DNA from: Bacteroidales bacterium
GTDB taxonomy: Bacteria > Bacteroidota > Bacteroidia > Bacteroidales > UBA932
Direction of reading: 5' to 3'
Assembly: GCA_017454265.1 (NCBI GenBank)
Contig: JAFTDJ010000025.1
Location: 1 to 64,000 of the forward strand
Length of the DNA stretch: 64,000 nt
Made by a program: the position numbers and the translations under genes
Part shown: one piece after another, positions 51,077 to 58,964 of the stretch
Layout: each line of letters begins with the position of its first letter
Numbering within the stretch: position 1 is the stretch's first letter
The notes under the pieces: model-generated
The model's input: the letters and a program-made list of their open reading frames with translations, nothing else
Told to the model about the DNA's origin: nothing
Database searches by the model: none

Positions 51077-52940
51077 CTGAAAGCCGGCGGACCTCATCCA
51101 CTCCCGGGATTGTCGAGATGCTCTCCATAGTGAGATGAAGTTCATCAGCGGAGTGAACAGGAAACTCGATTATACAGGTTACTATTTCATCTTCAGTATA
51201 GGTGGAAAGCTGGGTCATGGAAAGATGCTGGCGTTCCACAAAGCAGTCGATGATATCCCGCAGCAAATGGTAACGATCTATTGCGACTATCTTTATCTTG
51301 ACGGGGTAGGTACGTGACGGATCCGGGTCGAAGGCCACAGAAACAAGACTGTTTCCGTTCTCGGAAGCCAGTTTTATGGCCTGCGGACAATGGCGGCTGT
51401 GTATCGTAATCTCACCTTTGACATCCTTGAATCCTATCACTTCCTCACCGGGAAGGGGCTCGCACTCAGGGCAGAGGGTATATTCCTGCACAGACCCCGC
51501 CCTAAGCAGGTCGTGAAGGCGTTTGCGGGCCTTGTATGTCTTGGCATAGTTGAGCCACTCGCGTTTAGGCACCACGTCCTCAGAGGTGCCTATTTCAACG
51601 CAGTCGCCCCTGTGGAGTTCTGTTTTAATAGGACTAAGGGCTCCGTTGATGCGGGCGAACTTGGCGTGCTCGCCTATCTCTGAATGCACTTCGAAGGCGA
51701 AATCGAGGGCCGTTGCGCCCTTGGGCAGGATGATACCTTTTCCGCCCGGAGTGAATGCCAGGATGTCTTCATTGTACAGTGAAGAACTTACGCTGTCCAT
51801 GAAGATATATCCGTCACCGCTCTCGGCAATGTTCTGCAGGACAGCCTTGAAGCGCTCCAGCCAGCTTTCGTCCCGCTCTACCACGCAGCCCAGGCGGGCG
51901 TTGCGGTGCATACGCTCCGAGGCTATATGCAGTTCCTCCCATACTCCGGCTTTATTGAGCATCTGAACGTGAAAGCTCTGGTACCCGTTGTCTTTGGGGT
52001 TGTCTATATAGTTTACAACGCTGCCGGGACGCTCTTTGAAATAAGACGAAAGGCAGGAATAGATGAACAATGTAGTATCTTTCTCGGCATTCTGGGATCT
52101 GTTCCATTCCTGTATAGGCTCATAGATGATGCGTACAAAATGCTTGAACTCCACGTGCGAAAAGTCGCAGTGCTTCTCCCGCATATCACGCCAGATGCTG
52201 TAAGGACGGCGGTAGCGTATCTCGGTCCGCGCGGGGATACCGATCGACTTGAAGATATCGTTGATCTGGTCCGTAAACTCCTTCAGCGTGCCGGCAGTCC
52301 GTATACGGTCATCTTCCAACTGGCGCTCTATCTGCTCGAACTCCCTTGGGCAACGGAAGCGGAAAGACAGGTTCTCCATTTCCGTCTTCACATAGTACAG
52401 GCCCAGGCGGCCGGCGAGCGGGGCATAAAAGAAATCCGTCTCTCCTGCAATCTTCATCTGCTTGTCCGGACGCATACTGTCCAGGGTGCGCATATTGTGA
52501 AGACGGTCACTCAGTTTGACAAGGAGGGCACGGATGTCGAAATGAACGGATTCCAGTATCTGACGGTAATTATCTACCTGCTTGGTGTGCTCGTAGTTAT
52601 GCTTCTTCCGCTTGGTTACGACATCTACCAGGAATGCAACGTCATCCCCAAAACGGGCGCGTATGTCGTCGAGAGTAAAATGCGTGTCTTCCACCACACC
52701 GTGGAGGAAGGCTGCAATCACGGTGTTGGCATCCAGCTCCAGTTCTTCCGCAGCAATGGTAGCCACGGCTATAGGGTGCACGATATAAGGCTCGCCTGTG
52801 TTGCGCTTCTGGCCTTCGTGAGCTTCAAGCGCAAGCTCGAATGCATCCTTGATACGCTGCAGGTCCTCTGCAGACACTCTTGGCGCCATCACGTCGAAAA
52901 CGTGCGCGGCAGCTTTCAGTATCGTGTCGTTTTTTTCCAT
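51054..52940 (-). CDS. RelA/SpoT-homologue (RSH) with degenerate catalytic sites
   Basis: 628 residues with the long-RSH order: HD hydrolase domain (about 25-170), synthetase domain (about 230-350), TGS (about 390-450) and C-terminal ACT (about 550-620). The hydrolase has His55, His80, Glu84, Asp85 and Asp145, but the HD Asp is Gly81 (LHGVVEDT). In the synthetase, the Mg-binding Asp region reads VEFKHFVRIIY with Phe265 in its place, and the G-loop reads SVVNYIDNPKDNGYQSFH instead of FKDYI. By comparison with canonical RSH enzymes, both activities are doubtful. It may be a regulatory or ribosome-binding paralogue. Start adjoins the 52941 gene stop. Confidence 0.85.
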   Translation of the reverse strand: MEKNDTILKAAAHVFDVMAPRVSAEDLQRIKDAFELALEAHEGQKRNTGEPYIVHPIAVATIAAEELELDANTVIAAFLHGVVEDTHFTLDDIRARFGDDVAFLVDVVTKRKKHNYEHTKQVDNYRQILESVHFDIRALLVKLSDRLHNMRTLDSMRPDKQMKIAGETDFFYAPLAGRLGLYYVKTEMENLSFRFRCPREFEQIERQLEDDRIRTAGTLKEFTDQINDIFKSIGIPARTEIRYRRPYSIWRDMREKHCDFSHVEFKHFVRIIYEPIQEWNRSQNAEKDTTLFIYSCLSSYFKERPGSVVNYIDNPKDNGYQSFHVQMLNKAGVWEELHIASERMHRNARLGCVVERDESWLERFKAVLQNIAESGDGYIFMDSVSSSLYNEDILAFTPGGKGIILPKGATALDFAFEVHSEIGEHAKFARINGALSPIKTELHRGDCVEIGTSEDVVPKREWLNYAKTYKARKRLHDLLRAGSVQEYTLCPECEPLPGEEVIGFKDVKGEITIHSRHCPQAIKLASENGNSLVSVAFDPDPSRTYPVKIKIVAIDRYHLLRDIIDCFVERQHLSMTQLSTYTEDEIVTCIIEFPVHSADELHLTMESISTIPGVDEVRRLSVNKEATR

Positions 52941-53948
52941 CTACTTGATACAACGCACGTTGGCAGCAAAGGAATCCTTGCTTGCAGTGCCTACGAAAAC
53001 GTTGTCGTACTCTTTGTAAATATAGCGGTAAACTCCCTTTCCTCCGTACTCGTCGGAAGTCCAGAAAGCAGCGTAGTCAAGGTCGCCGGTAAACTCATAT
53101 TGATCTCCCGTAATGTTGGCGTAACCAACAGGAATGGCGCTGATGGCTTCGTCTTTTATATTGACGGCCCTGTAGTAGTCCCACATCACCGTGCCGTTGA
53201 AATAGGCCTTTACCATAAGTTTCCCGGCTCCGGAAGGAGACGTCTCCATGGGCTTCAGGCTGTCTGGAGCGCCTACGGTCTTGAGAAGGTTCACCCAGTC
53301 CGACTCGGACGGGAGCCTCCAGCCTTCAGGGCAAGCCGTCTGTGCTTCTTCCCAAGTGTAGTACCCTCCGAAGATGTTCTGCATGGCAGGACTGTTAGCA
53401 AACGAATGTCCGAAGACTTCACGGCCATTGTCGTCCCTGCGTATCGTGCGGAGGTTGTTGCGCATCCACTCCTGGCCGGCTATCTTTTGCACGTAATACT
53501 CCTGGCCGTCTATCCACACCCTGTAATCATCGAGGTGCCTTCCGAGTCCGGTAAGCGTTTTAGTCTCGCTCACAATCACGAAAGTAATCGTCCCGGACTT
53601 GACATAGTACTTGTCTGAAGACTCAATCGGGTAGGCGGTGCAGGTGAGGATAAAGGTGCCGGTGGTGTCGGGAACTTCATAACTGTAGGTTGCGCCGGCT
53701 CTGAGGGTATCCTTGATTCCGGTAATCGGGGCGGTGAAATAGTAGCCTATCCCCGTTCCGTCCGGAGCCGTAACGCCGCCGGGCGAAAAGGTGAATGTAT
53801 CCCCGGACTTGACATAGGAATCCATATTGTGATCCACCTTCATAGTACCGGTGAGCGACTCCTTGGTTTCCTCTTTCTTCTTACAGGAGAAACAGACCAT
53901 CAGGGCAAGGGCCGCAGTTAATATGCTGATGTAGTGGAGTTTCATCAT
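52941..53948 (-). CDS. FISUMP-domain lipoprotein
   Basis: 335 residues (the second ATG, 53945, is equally possible). Lipobox near Cys22 (VCFSCKKK). Residues about 40-125 form a PKD/Ig-like strand domain (TFILTCTAYPIESSDKYYVK). Residues about 150-335 match the Fibrobacter succinogenes major paralogous (FISUMP) domain, a C-lectin-type fold: YYVQKIAGQEWMRNNLRTI, ACPEGWRLPSESDWVNLLK, and AAFWTSDEYGGKGVYRYIY near the end. Such proteins are surface-exposed in Bacteroidales; the ligand is not known. It is immediately followed by the RSH gene, without a gap. Confidence 0.82.
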   Translation of the reverse strand: MMKLHYISILTAALALMVCFSCKKKEETKESLTGTMKVDHNMDSYVKSGDTFTFSPGGVTAPDGTGIGYYFTAPITGIKDTLRAGATYSYEVPDTTGTFILTCTAYPIESSDKYYVKSGTITFVIVSETKTLTGLGRHLDDYRVWIDGQEYYVQKIAGQEWMRNNLRTIRRDDNGREVFGHSFANSPAMQNIFGGYYTWEEAQTACPEGWRLPSESDWVNLLKTVGAPDSLKPMETSPSGAGKLMVKAYFNGTVMWDYYRAVNIKDEAISAIPVGYANITGDQYEFTGDLDYAAFWTSDEYGGKGVYRYIYKEYDNVFVGTASKDSFAANVRCIK

Positions 53949-53996
53949 TCTTTATTTACAATTTGCAAATATGCATAATTTTACGCGAATTTCCGC

Positions 53997-54004
53997 TACC
54001 TTTG
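53997..54004 (+). promoter_or_regulatory. -7 box of apbE
   Basis: TACCTTTG on the plus strand, 19 bases upstream of the ATG at 54024; the same box sequence as for the second fimbrial operon. No -33 TTG at the right spacing. Confidence 0.55.
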
Positions 54005-54023
54005 TACAAATAGTTTGCCGAAA

Positions 54024-54959
54024 ATGAAGTTCAAAACCATACTTGCAGCCATTTCAGCGATTGTATTCAGCTCATGCTCCGGTCATTATGAGACCGTAAG
54101 CGGGTACGCCCAGGGAGGTGTTTACAGCGTGAAATACAATTCAAAGGGCGTAAAAACGACTCGAAACGAGGTCCATAAAAGTATAGAAGGAATACTGGAA
54201 GCCGTCGATACCACCCTGTCCGGATACAACAAGAAATCCCTGCTGAGCCGCAGGAATGCAGGCGAGGATGTAGAGCTAAACGAGATGTTCCTGGACATCA
54301 TGGAAAAGGCGGAATACTACAAATCGCTGAGCGAAGGCGCCTTCGATGCCGCGGCCGGCCCGCTGTTCGACATATGGGGGTTCGGATTCACTTCCGACAC
54401 TCTGCCGTCTGACGAACGCATAGCAGAGGCCGTCGAACGTTGCAAAAAACAGGAAGTGCTCAATTTCAACGCTATAGCTCAAGGTTACAGTTGCGACCTG
54501 ATTGCCGGATACCTTCACTCGATAGGCGTAAAGGATATGCTGGTAAACATTGGTGAGATCTATTGCGAAGGCCTGAATCCCTCCGGAAAAGGGTGGACCA
54601 TAGGAATAGACCTTCCCTTGGACGGCAACAATAACCCGGGGGAGCAACTCGCCGGCACCTGGCAGTCCGACGGAGGCGCACACGGCGTGGTAACCTCAGG
54701 GAACTATCGCAAATTCTATATCCGGGACGGAAAGAAGTACGCCCATTCCATTGACCCCAGGACCGGACGTCCGGTGGAACACAACCTGTTGAGCGCCACT
54801 GTTATAGCGCCAACAGCCACAGAGGCGGACGCACTGGCCACCTTCTTCATGGTCATAGGCATGGAAAAGGCCGCCGCCTGGTTGGAATCTCACGAAGGGA
54901 CAGAGGCCTGCCTCATCGGTGCAGACAGCACCTGGAAATCACCTGGCTTCCAGCCGTAA
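54024..54959 (+). CDS. apbE: FAD:protein FMN transferase (ApbE) lipoprotein
   Basis: 311 residues from ATG 54024 (MKFKTILAAI). Transfers FMN to Thr of flavoproteins such as NqrB/C or RnfG/D; periplasmic, with a lipobox near Cys17 (VFSSC). DTTLSGYNKKSLLSRRNAGE, YKSLSEGAFDAAAGPLFDIW, and HGVVTSGNYRKFYIRDGKKY, HSIDPRTGRPVEHNLLSATV and EADALATFFMVIGME (Mg-binding) follow the family pattern. One oddity: the usual VNIGGEI-type loop reads LVNIGEIYCEG, with one Gly fewer. No Nqr/Rnf genes are in the window. Convergent with the ABC gene, overlapping by 21 bases. Confidence 0.9.
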   Translation: MKFKTILAAISAIVFSSCSGHYETVSGYAQGGVYSVKYNSKGVKTTRNEVHKSIEGILEAVDTTLSGYNKKSLLSRRNAGEDVELNEMFLDIMEKAEYYKSLSEGAFDAAAGPLFDIWGFGFTSDTLPSDERIAEAVERCKKQEVLNFNAIAQGYSCDLIAGYLHSIGVKDMLVNIGEIYCEGLNPSGKGWTIGIDLPLDGNNNPGEQLAGTWQSDGGAHGVVTSGNYRKFYIRDGKKYAHSIDPRTGRPVEHNLLSATVIAPTATEADALATFFMVIGMEKAAAWLESHEGTEACLIGADSTWKSPGFQP

Positions 54960-56585
54960 CACCCTGTCGGCGTACGTTGTGGCCGCAGGACGGTGGGTAA
55001 TGCACAGAATCGTCTTGCTCCCGTGATACTTTGCACCCAGGCGGGACAGCATCTCAAGCTCGGTGTCAGCATCAAGGGCGGATGTAGCCTCATCCAGCAC
55101 AAGGATGCCCCCGGGGCGAAGCAGGGCACGCGCAATAGCGATCCGCTGGGCCTGGCCCTCGCTCAATCCGCCGCCCGTCTCTGCGCAGACGGTATCAAGC
55201 CCGTCCTGCAGCTCATAGACGAAGTCGGCGGCAGCCAGATGCAACGCTTCTTCAAGGCGCCCTTCGCTTGCAGACGGGTCCGCCATCAGCAGGTTTTCCC
55301 TGATAGTACCGCTCATAAGGCTGTTACCCTGAGGCACATACATGAAATTGCAGCGGGTGCGTACTCCGGATGTCACTTCCTGTCCCCCGTCATGCTCATA
55401 CAGCAGAACCCGTCCGCTGTCCGGCTGCAGAAGCGCCATAATAATGCGCACCAAGGTAGATTTCCCAGCCCCCGTCGAGCCCACGATGGCGGTCATCGTA
55501 CCGGGTTTGAAATCGAAATCCAGCCCCTTTACCACAGCATCGCGTGCTCCTTCGTAGGTGAAGCTGAGGTTTTCCACCCGCACCCCGGGAGCTCCTGCAA
55601 GTACTATGTCGCCGTCCTCTTCTTCCTGAGCGGCGTTTTCCAGGTCGAGCAGACGGTCTTCCGAGGAAAGGGCCCTTATGAATGAAGGGATCTGGGTAGC
55701 CAGGGCGGCAACGGGCCTCTGCACCTGACCTACCAGCTGCAGGAAGGCCACCATGGTACCGTAGGTAATGGTCCCGTCCTTCAAACCGAATACGCCCCAA
55801 AGGAATACCAGCGCATATCCGGCGGCGAATCCAAGGTGCATGAAGCCCCTCGATACCGCATTGTAGTTGAGCCTCTCTATGGTTTTGTCGTACACGACGC
55901 CCTGCATCCCGGAAAGTTTCTCCATTACCTTTCCGGCAGCTCCAAGCATACGCACCAGAACCCTTCTCTGGATATTCTCCTGCATATGTTCCTGGACTTT
56001 GGCATCGGCAGCGCGAATCTCCCCGGTAAGAGCTCGTAACTTCCTAAAAAACAACCGGCTGCACACAACGGCCACAGGCATTATCAGGAGCAGTATCCAG
56101 GCCAGGCCGGGCTGAAGAATGAAGATGTACACGGAAGCGCCGAGAAGCTGGACCACCGTTACCACAACCTCGGGAAGGGTGACACAGATAAAATCCGTGA
56201 CCACACGTATATCTTCCTCCAGGCGGTTCACGGTATCTCCACTGTGGAGTTTATCCCGTCCGTTCCAGGTACTGTAAATCACCTTCCTGAATATGCCGGC
56301 CCGCATTCCGTTCTGGGCCTTGACGACTATTACGCCCTGCCAGTAACTGGCGCCTACGCGCGAAATCACCTGCAGCAGCATTATGCCCAGCAGAAGCAGC
56401 ACAAACGCACCGAGGTCTCCGGGCACATCTCCGGTGGCAACATCCACCACTTTCTTGGAAGCCCACACGAACGCCAGGGATGCGGATACCCCCACCAGCC
56501 CGATCAGGCCGCTGAGAAGCACGCGGAAACGATGCGGACGGAGCGTCCGCATCAGGCCCCTGAAGCACTCGCGGAAAGGCCTCAT
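54939..56585 (-). CDS. ABC exporter, fused permease and ATPase
   Basis: 548 residues with six membrane helices in about 20-300 and an ATPase domain from about 330. Walker A is IVGSTGAGKSTLVRIIM (near 366), the signature is LSEGQAQRIAIARALLRPGG, Walker B ILVLDEATSALDADTE, and the H-loop is CITHRPAA. It is a homodimeric type IV exporter of the kind that carries peptides, lipids or drugs. It has no N-terminal C39 peptidase. The start shares one base with the PqqD-like stop (TAATG), making it the last gene of the kinase-peptidase-PqqD-exporter operon; its cargo is likely the product of that module. Confidence 0.93.
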   Translation of the reverse strand: MRPFRECFRGLMRTLRPHRFRVLLSGLIGLVGVSASLAFVWASKKVVDVATGDVPGDLGAFVLLLLGIMLLQVISRVGASYWQGVIVVKAQNGMRAGIFRKVIYSTWNGRDKLHSGDTVNRLEEDIRVVTDFICVTLPEVVVTVVQLLGASVYIFILQPGLAWILLLIMPVAVVCSRLFFRKLRALTGEIRAADAKVQEHMQENIQRRVLVRMLGAAGKVMEKLSGMQGVVYDKTIERLNYNAVSRGFMHLGFAAGYALVFLWGVFGLKDGTITYGTMVAFLQLVGQVQRPVAALATQIPSFIRALSSEDRLLDLENAAQEEEDGDIVLAGAPGVRVENLSFTYEGARDAVVKGLDFDFKPGTMTAIVGSTGAGKSTLVRIIMALLQPDSGRVLLYEHDGGQEVTSGVRTRCNFMYVPQGNSLMSGTIRENLLMADPSASEGRLEEALHLAAADFVYELQDGLDTVCAETGGGLSEGQAQRIAIARALLRPGGILVLDEATSALDADTELEMLSRLGAKYHGSKTILCITHRPAATTYADRVLRLEAR

Positions 56586-56854
56586 TATTCAGCTGCGATT
56601 CCGGCCTCTATCCACTTCTGAGCTATAACCTCAGAGTCTTTAAGCGCGGTTTCCGGGTCAACCTCGTAACGCTCTACCAGCAGATCCGCAAGAGTCTGGG
56701 CGTCGAATTCCTTCCCCTGCACCGAGCTCCACAGATAAGCTGCAGACTCGTTGAGGGATATCATTTTGTTGAAGTTTACGTTCGTGATGTTCTCCGCGGT
56801 AATAATATACTCTTTGGCAAGAGAGCGGAGGATAAATCCTTCTACTGTTTTCAT
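56585..56854 (-). CDS. PqqD-like RiPP recognition element protein
   Basis: 89 residues. MKTVEGFILRSLAKEYIITA and the core ISLNESAAYLWSSVQGKEFD, followed by TLADLLVERYEVDPETALKD and a C-terminal helix, fit the PqqD winged-helix fold, which in RiPP pathways binds leader peptides and passes them to modifying enzymes. The ATG at 56854 forms ATGA with the S24/S26 peptidase stop, and its stop overlaps the ABC start. No radical-SAM enzyme is next to it, unlike PQQ loci. The leader-binding role is inferred from the family. Confidence 0.87.
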   Translation of the reverse strand: MKTVEGFILRSLAKEYIITAENITNVNFNKMISLNESAAYLWSSVQGKEFDAQTLADLLVERYEVDPETALKDSEVIAQKWIEAGIAAE

Positions 56855-57309
56855 AAAAATTTAACTCTTCTGTATATTCCTAAAAAATAGCGTCTTACGA
56901 TACGCGGAGCAGATACCCAGAGGCGGCTTGCCCGCTTAAAACCCGCTTTGGTGCAGTCGAAGCGGATTCTGTCGCCACAAAGTATCGCCTCCACCGTACC
57001 ACGGATGTCCCCAAGCGTACAGGACTCGGTGGCGTCCAGGTTCCCGTCTCCCTTGAGCGTTACATTATCACCGTCCAGCGCGAGCACCCTGTGAAGCACG
57101 TAACGCTTAGTGGGCAGCAGGCTCAGCACTATGTCGCCCACCTCGACGGAAGGGCGCCGTAGCAGCCTTACGCTGTCCCTCTCGCCTCGTATGAACGGAG
57201 ACATGCTGGAGCCTTTGGTCATTATCACTACAGAGTGCCCTTCATCCAGCAGACGGGACACCTCTCCAAGCATTACGGAGTTGGGCAGTATGACTTTTCT
57301 GGTGTTCAT
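56851..57309 (-). CDS. S24/S26-like signal peptidase
   Basis: 152 residues from ATG 57309 (ATGA with the previous stop). The catalytic Ser35 is in IMTKGSSMSPFIRGERDSV. His73 in RYVLHRVLALDG takes the place of the bacterial Lys, and Asp88 lies in LKGDGNLDA, so the likely catalytic set is Ser-His(-Asp), as in SipW/eukaryotic-type signal peptidases. No clear membrane segment is present; the C-terminus is basic (IVRRYFLGIYRRVKFL). It may trim a precursor handled by the neighbouring PqqD-like protein and exporter. The substrate is unknown. Confidence 0.82.
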   Translation of the reverse strand: MNTRKVILPNSVMLGEVSRLLDEGHSVVIMTKGSSMSPFIRGERDSVRLLRRPSVEVGDIVLSLLPTKRYVLHRVLALDGDNVTLKGDGNLDATESCTLGDIRGTVEAILCGDRIRFDCTKAGFKRASRLWVSAPRIVRRYFLGIYRRVKFL

Positions 57310-58196
57310 TTGAGCACTTCTGCGGCACAAACCCTTGCAGCTTCTTCATCCGGCCGGCATTCAAGCACATAGCAGGGCACCGTCGTCACCGCACGTTCCA
57401 GGGTGGAGTGCAGGCCGTCAGCAATGCCCCTGTCGGCCTTGAACCCGGAACAGGACGAGTAAAGAAGGGCGTATGACTTAAGCAGGTTGAGCGGGCTTAT
57501 CTTGTTTTCCGGGGCCCGCTGGATGCGGACAAAAGCGCCCACGGGAGCCTCTATATTACGGTAGCAGGGCGTCTTTCCGCTCCAGGGAGTACCGTAGGCT
57601 ATCACCCTTCCGTCGGGCCAGGCCCGCACAACCGGATTGTCGTCGTTCATCAGCTCGCTGCCAGGTATATGTTTGAGCCACAAGCTGCTATGAGTACTCT
57701 TCCCGGTGCCGCTCTTCGCCAGGAACAGGAAAGCCTTCCCGGAATTGCTCACCATGGACGCGTGCAGCTCGAGAGTGTCGAGAGGTGCGGACCGGAAAGC
57801 ATAAAGCAGCATCATGGAGTTGTTTATGCCGAACACGGCATCCGAAACCCGCCTGTTGTCCAGAAACAGGAATCCCCGGCTGAAATCTCCGGAGGCGCGC
57901 AGGTGCGAAGAGAAAGGGATGTCCCTGTCGGGAGTCATATCGAAAGACCATCCTTCGTCGGTCTTGAAGAGCTTGATTACGGTCTCCCCAGGCTCAGTAG
58001 GAGCGTCGTACATTATCTTGCGCGAAGGCTCCGGCTCGAACTGCCCGCCCAGGACCAGCGTCAGGTGGAAAAGCACGCCGCCGGCATCTCCTTCCACTTC
58101 GAAGGGATCGTACTGGCCGAGCCTGGACCATAAAGAACAGGAATCAGGCATTTCCAGCGAAAAAAGGTGCTCGGCGACTTTGAAATACTTGGTCAT
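57306..58196 (-). CDS. HPr-kinase-like (HprK-related) protein
   Basis: 296 residues from ATG 58196; a longer reading to 58208 overlaps the -7 box. A P-loop, FLFLAKSGTGKSTHSSLWLK (Walker A at 160-168), and ELMNDDNPVVRAWPDG (acidic pair at 185-186) resemble the C-terminal kinase domain of HPr kinase/phosphorylase, but the N-terminal 120 residues do not match HprK. Proteins of this sort accompany PqqD-like and peptide-export genes (HprK-related kinases in RiPP loci) and may phosphorylate a peptide. First gene of a four-gene coupled operon. Its real substrate is unknown. Confidence 0.82.
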   Translation of the reverse strand: MTKYFKVAEHLFSLEMPDSCSLWSRLGQYDPFEVEGDAGGVLFHLTLVLGGQFEPEPSRKIMYDAPTEPGETVIKLFKTDEGWSFDMTPDRDIPFSSHLRASGDFSRGFLFLDNRRVSDAVFGINNSMMLLYAFRSAPLDTLELHASMVSNSGKAFLFLAKSGTGKSTHSSLWLKHIPGSELMNDDNPVVRAWPDGRVIAYGTPWSGKTPCYRNIEAPVGAFVRIQRAPENKISPLNLLKSYALLYSSCSGFKADRGIADGLHSTLERAVTTVPCYVLECRPDEEAARVCAAEVLK

Positions 58197-58205
58197 ATCA
58201 AACCA

Positions 58206-58213
58206 CAAATATA
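58206..58213 (-). promoter_or_regulatory. -7 box of the HprK-like/peptidase/PqqD/ABC operon
   Basis: TATATTTG on the minus strand, 9 bases upstream of the ATG at 58196, giving a leader of only a few bases. It faces the DUF4290 promoter across about 50 bases. Confidence 0.55.
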
Positions 58214-58260
58214 CGAATTTATATTGAGAGATTTGTTTTTTTAGTTTCGTTAGAAAACCG

Positions 58261-58268
58261 TATATTTG
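58261..58268 (+). promoter_or_regulatory. -7 box of the DUF4290-ftsK operon
   Basis: TATATTTG on the plus strand, 24 bases upstream of the ATG at 58293. No obvious -33 TTG at the standard spacing. Confidence 0.6.
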
Positions 58269-58292
58269 CTTTTTAGATTAAATCAATCAAAA

Positions 58293-58964
58293 ATGGAAGA
58301 AAGTACTAACAATATCGGGCTGGATTACAACACTGAGCGAGAGAGGCTTGAGATGCCCGAATACGGACGCAACGTGCTCAAGATGGTGGAAAAGATGAAA
58401 CAGATTCCGGACCGCGACAAGAGAAGCGAGCAGGCCCGTGCCATCGTGAAGGTCATGGAGCTTCTGAATCCCCATGTGCGGCAGCTGGAAAACTATGACC
58501 ATAAGCTTTGGGATCATCTTTATATGATTGCAGGATTCGACCTGGATGTGGACTCCCCCTATCCTTCGCCTGCAGCCGAAGAATTCAGCACCCGCCCGGT
58601 GCCCATTCCGATGAAGGAAGAAAAAATCAAGGCGACCCACTACGGACGGAACATAGAAAAGATCATCAACCTGCTCTGCGACGAGCCCGAAAGCGAAATA
58701 AAGAACGAGATGATACGCTCCCTGGCCATCTATATGAGGCAGCAATATCTCATCTGGAACAAGGACAGCGTGTCCGACGAAACCATATTCAACGACATTG
58801 AGAAGCTTTCCGACTACCGTCTCAAGGTCCCGGAGGGCATAAAGCTGCAGCAGATCAGCAACGATGCCAACTTCTCACGCCCCGGCCTGAACATAAACGT
58901 GGGGCAGGGCGGCGGAAAGAACCGTAACGGACACCGCAAGAACAACAAGGGCAAAAGGAAATAA
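58293..58964 (+). CDS. DUF4290 protein
   Basis: 223 residues from ATG 58293; the frame continues upstream only into the promoter. MEESTNNIGLDYNTERERLE and LEMPEYGRNVLKMVEKMKQI, then THYGRNIEKIINLLCDEPES are the two conserved blocks of DUF4290, a Bacteroidota family of unknown function usually found near cell-wall or division genes. The C-terminus is basic and glycine-rich (GQGGGKNRNGHRKNNKGKRK), which suggests nucleic-acid contact. It directly precedes ftsK. Confidence 0.88.
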   Translation: MEESTNNIGLDYNTERERLEMPEYGRNVLKMVEKMKQIPDRDKRSEQARAIVKVMELLNPHVRQLENYDHKLWDHLYMIAGFDLDVDSPYPSPAAEEFSTRPVPIPMKEEKIKATHYGRNIEKIINLLCDEPESEIKNEMIRSLAIYMRQQYLIWNKDSVSDETIFNDIEKLSDYRLKVPEGIKLQQISNDANFSRPGLNINVGQGGGKNRNGHRKNNKGKRK

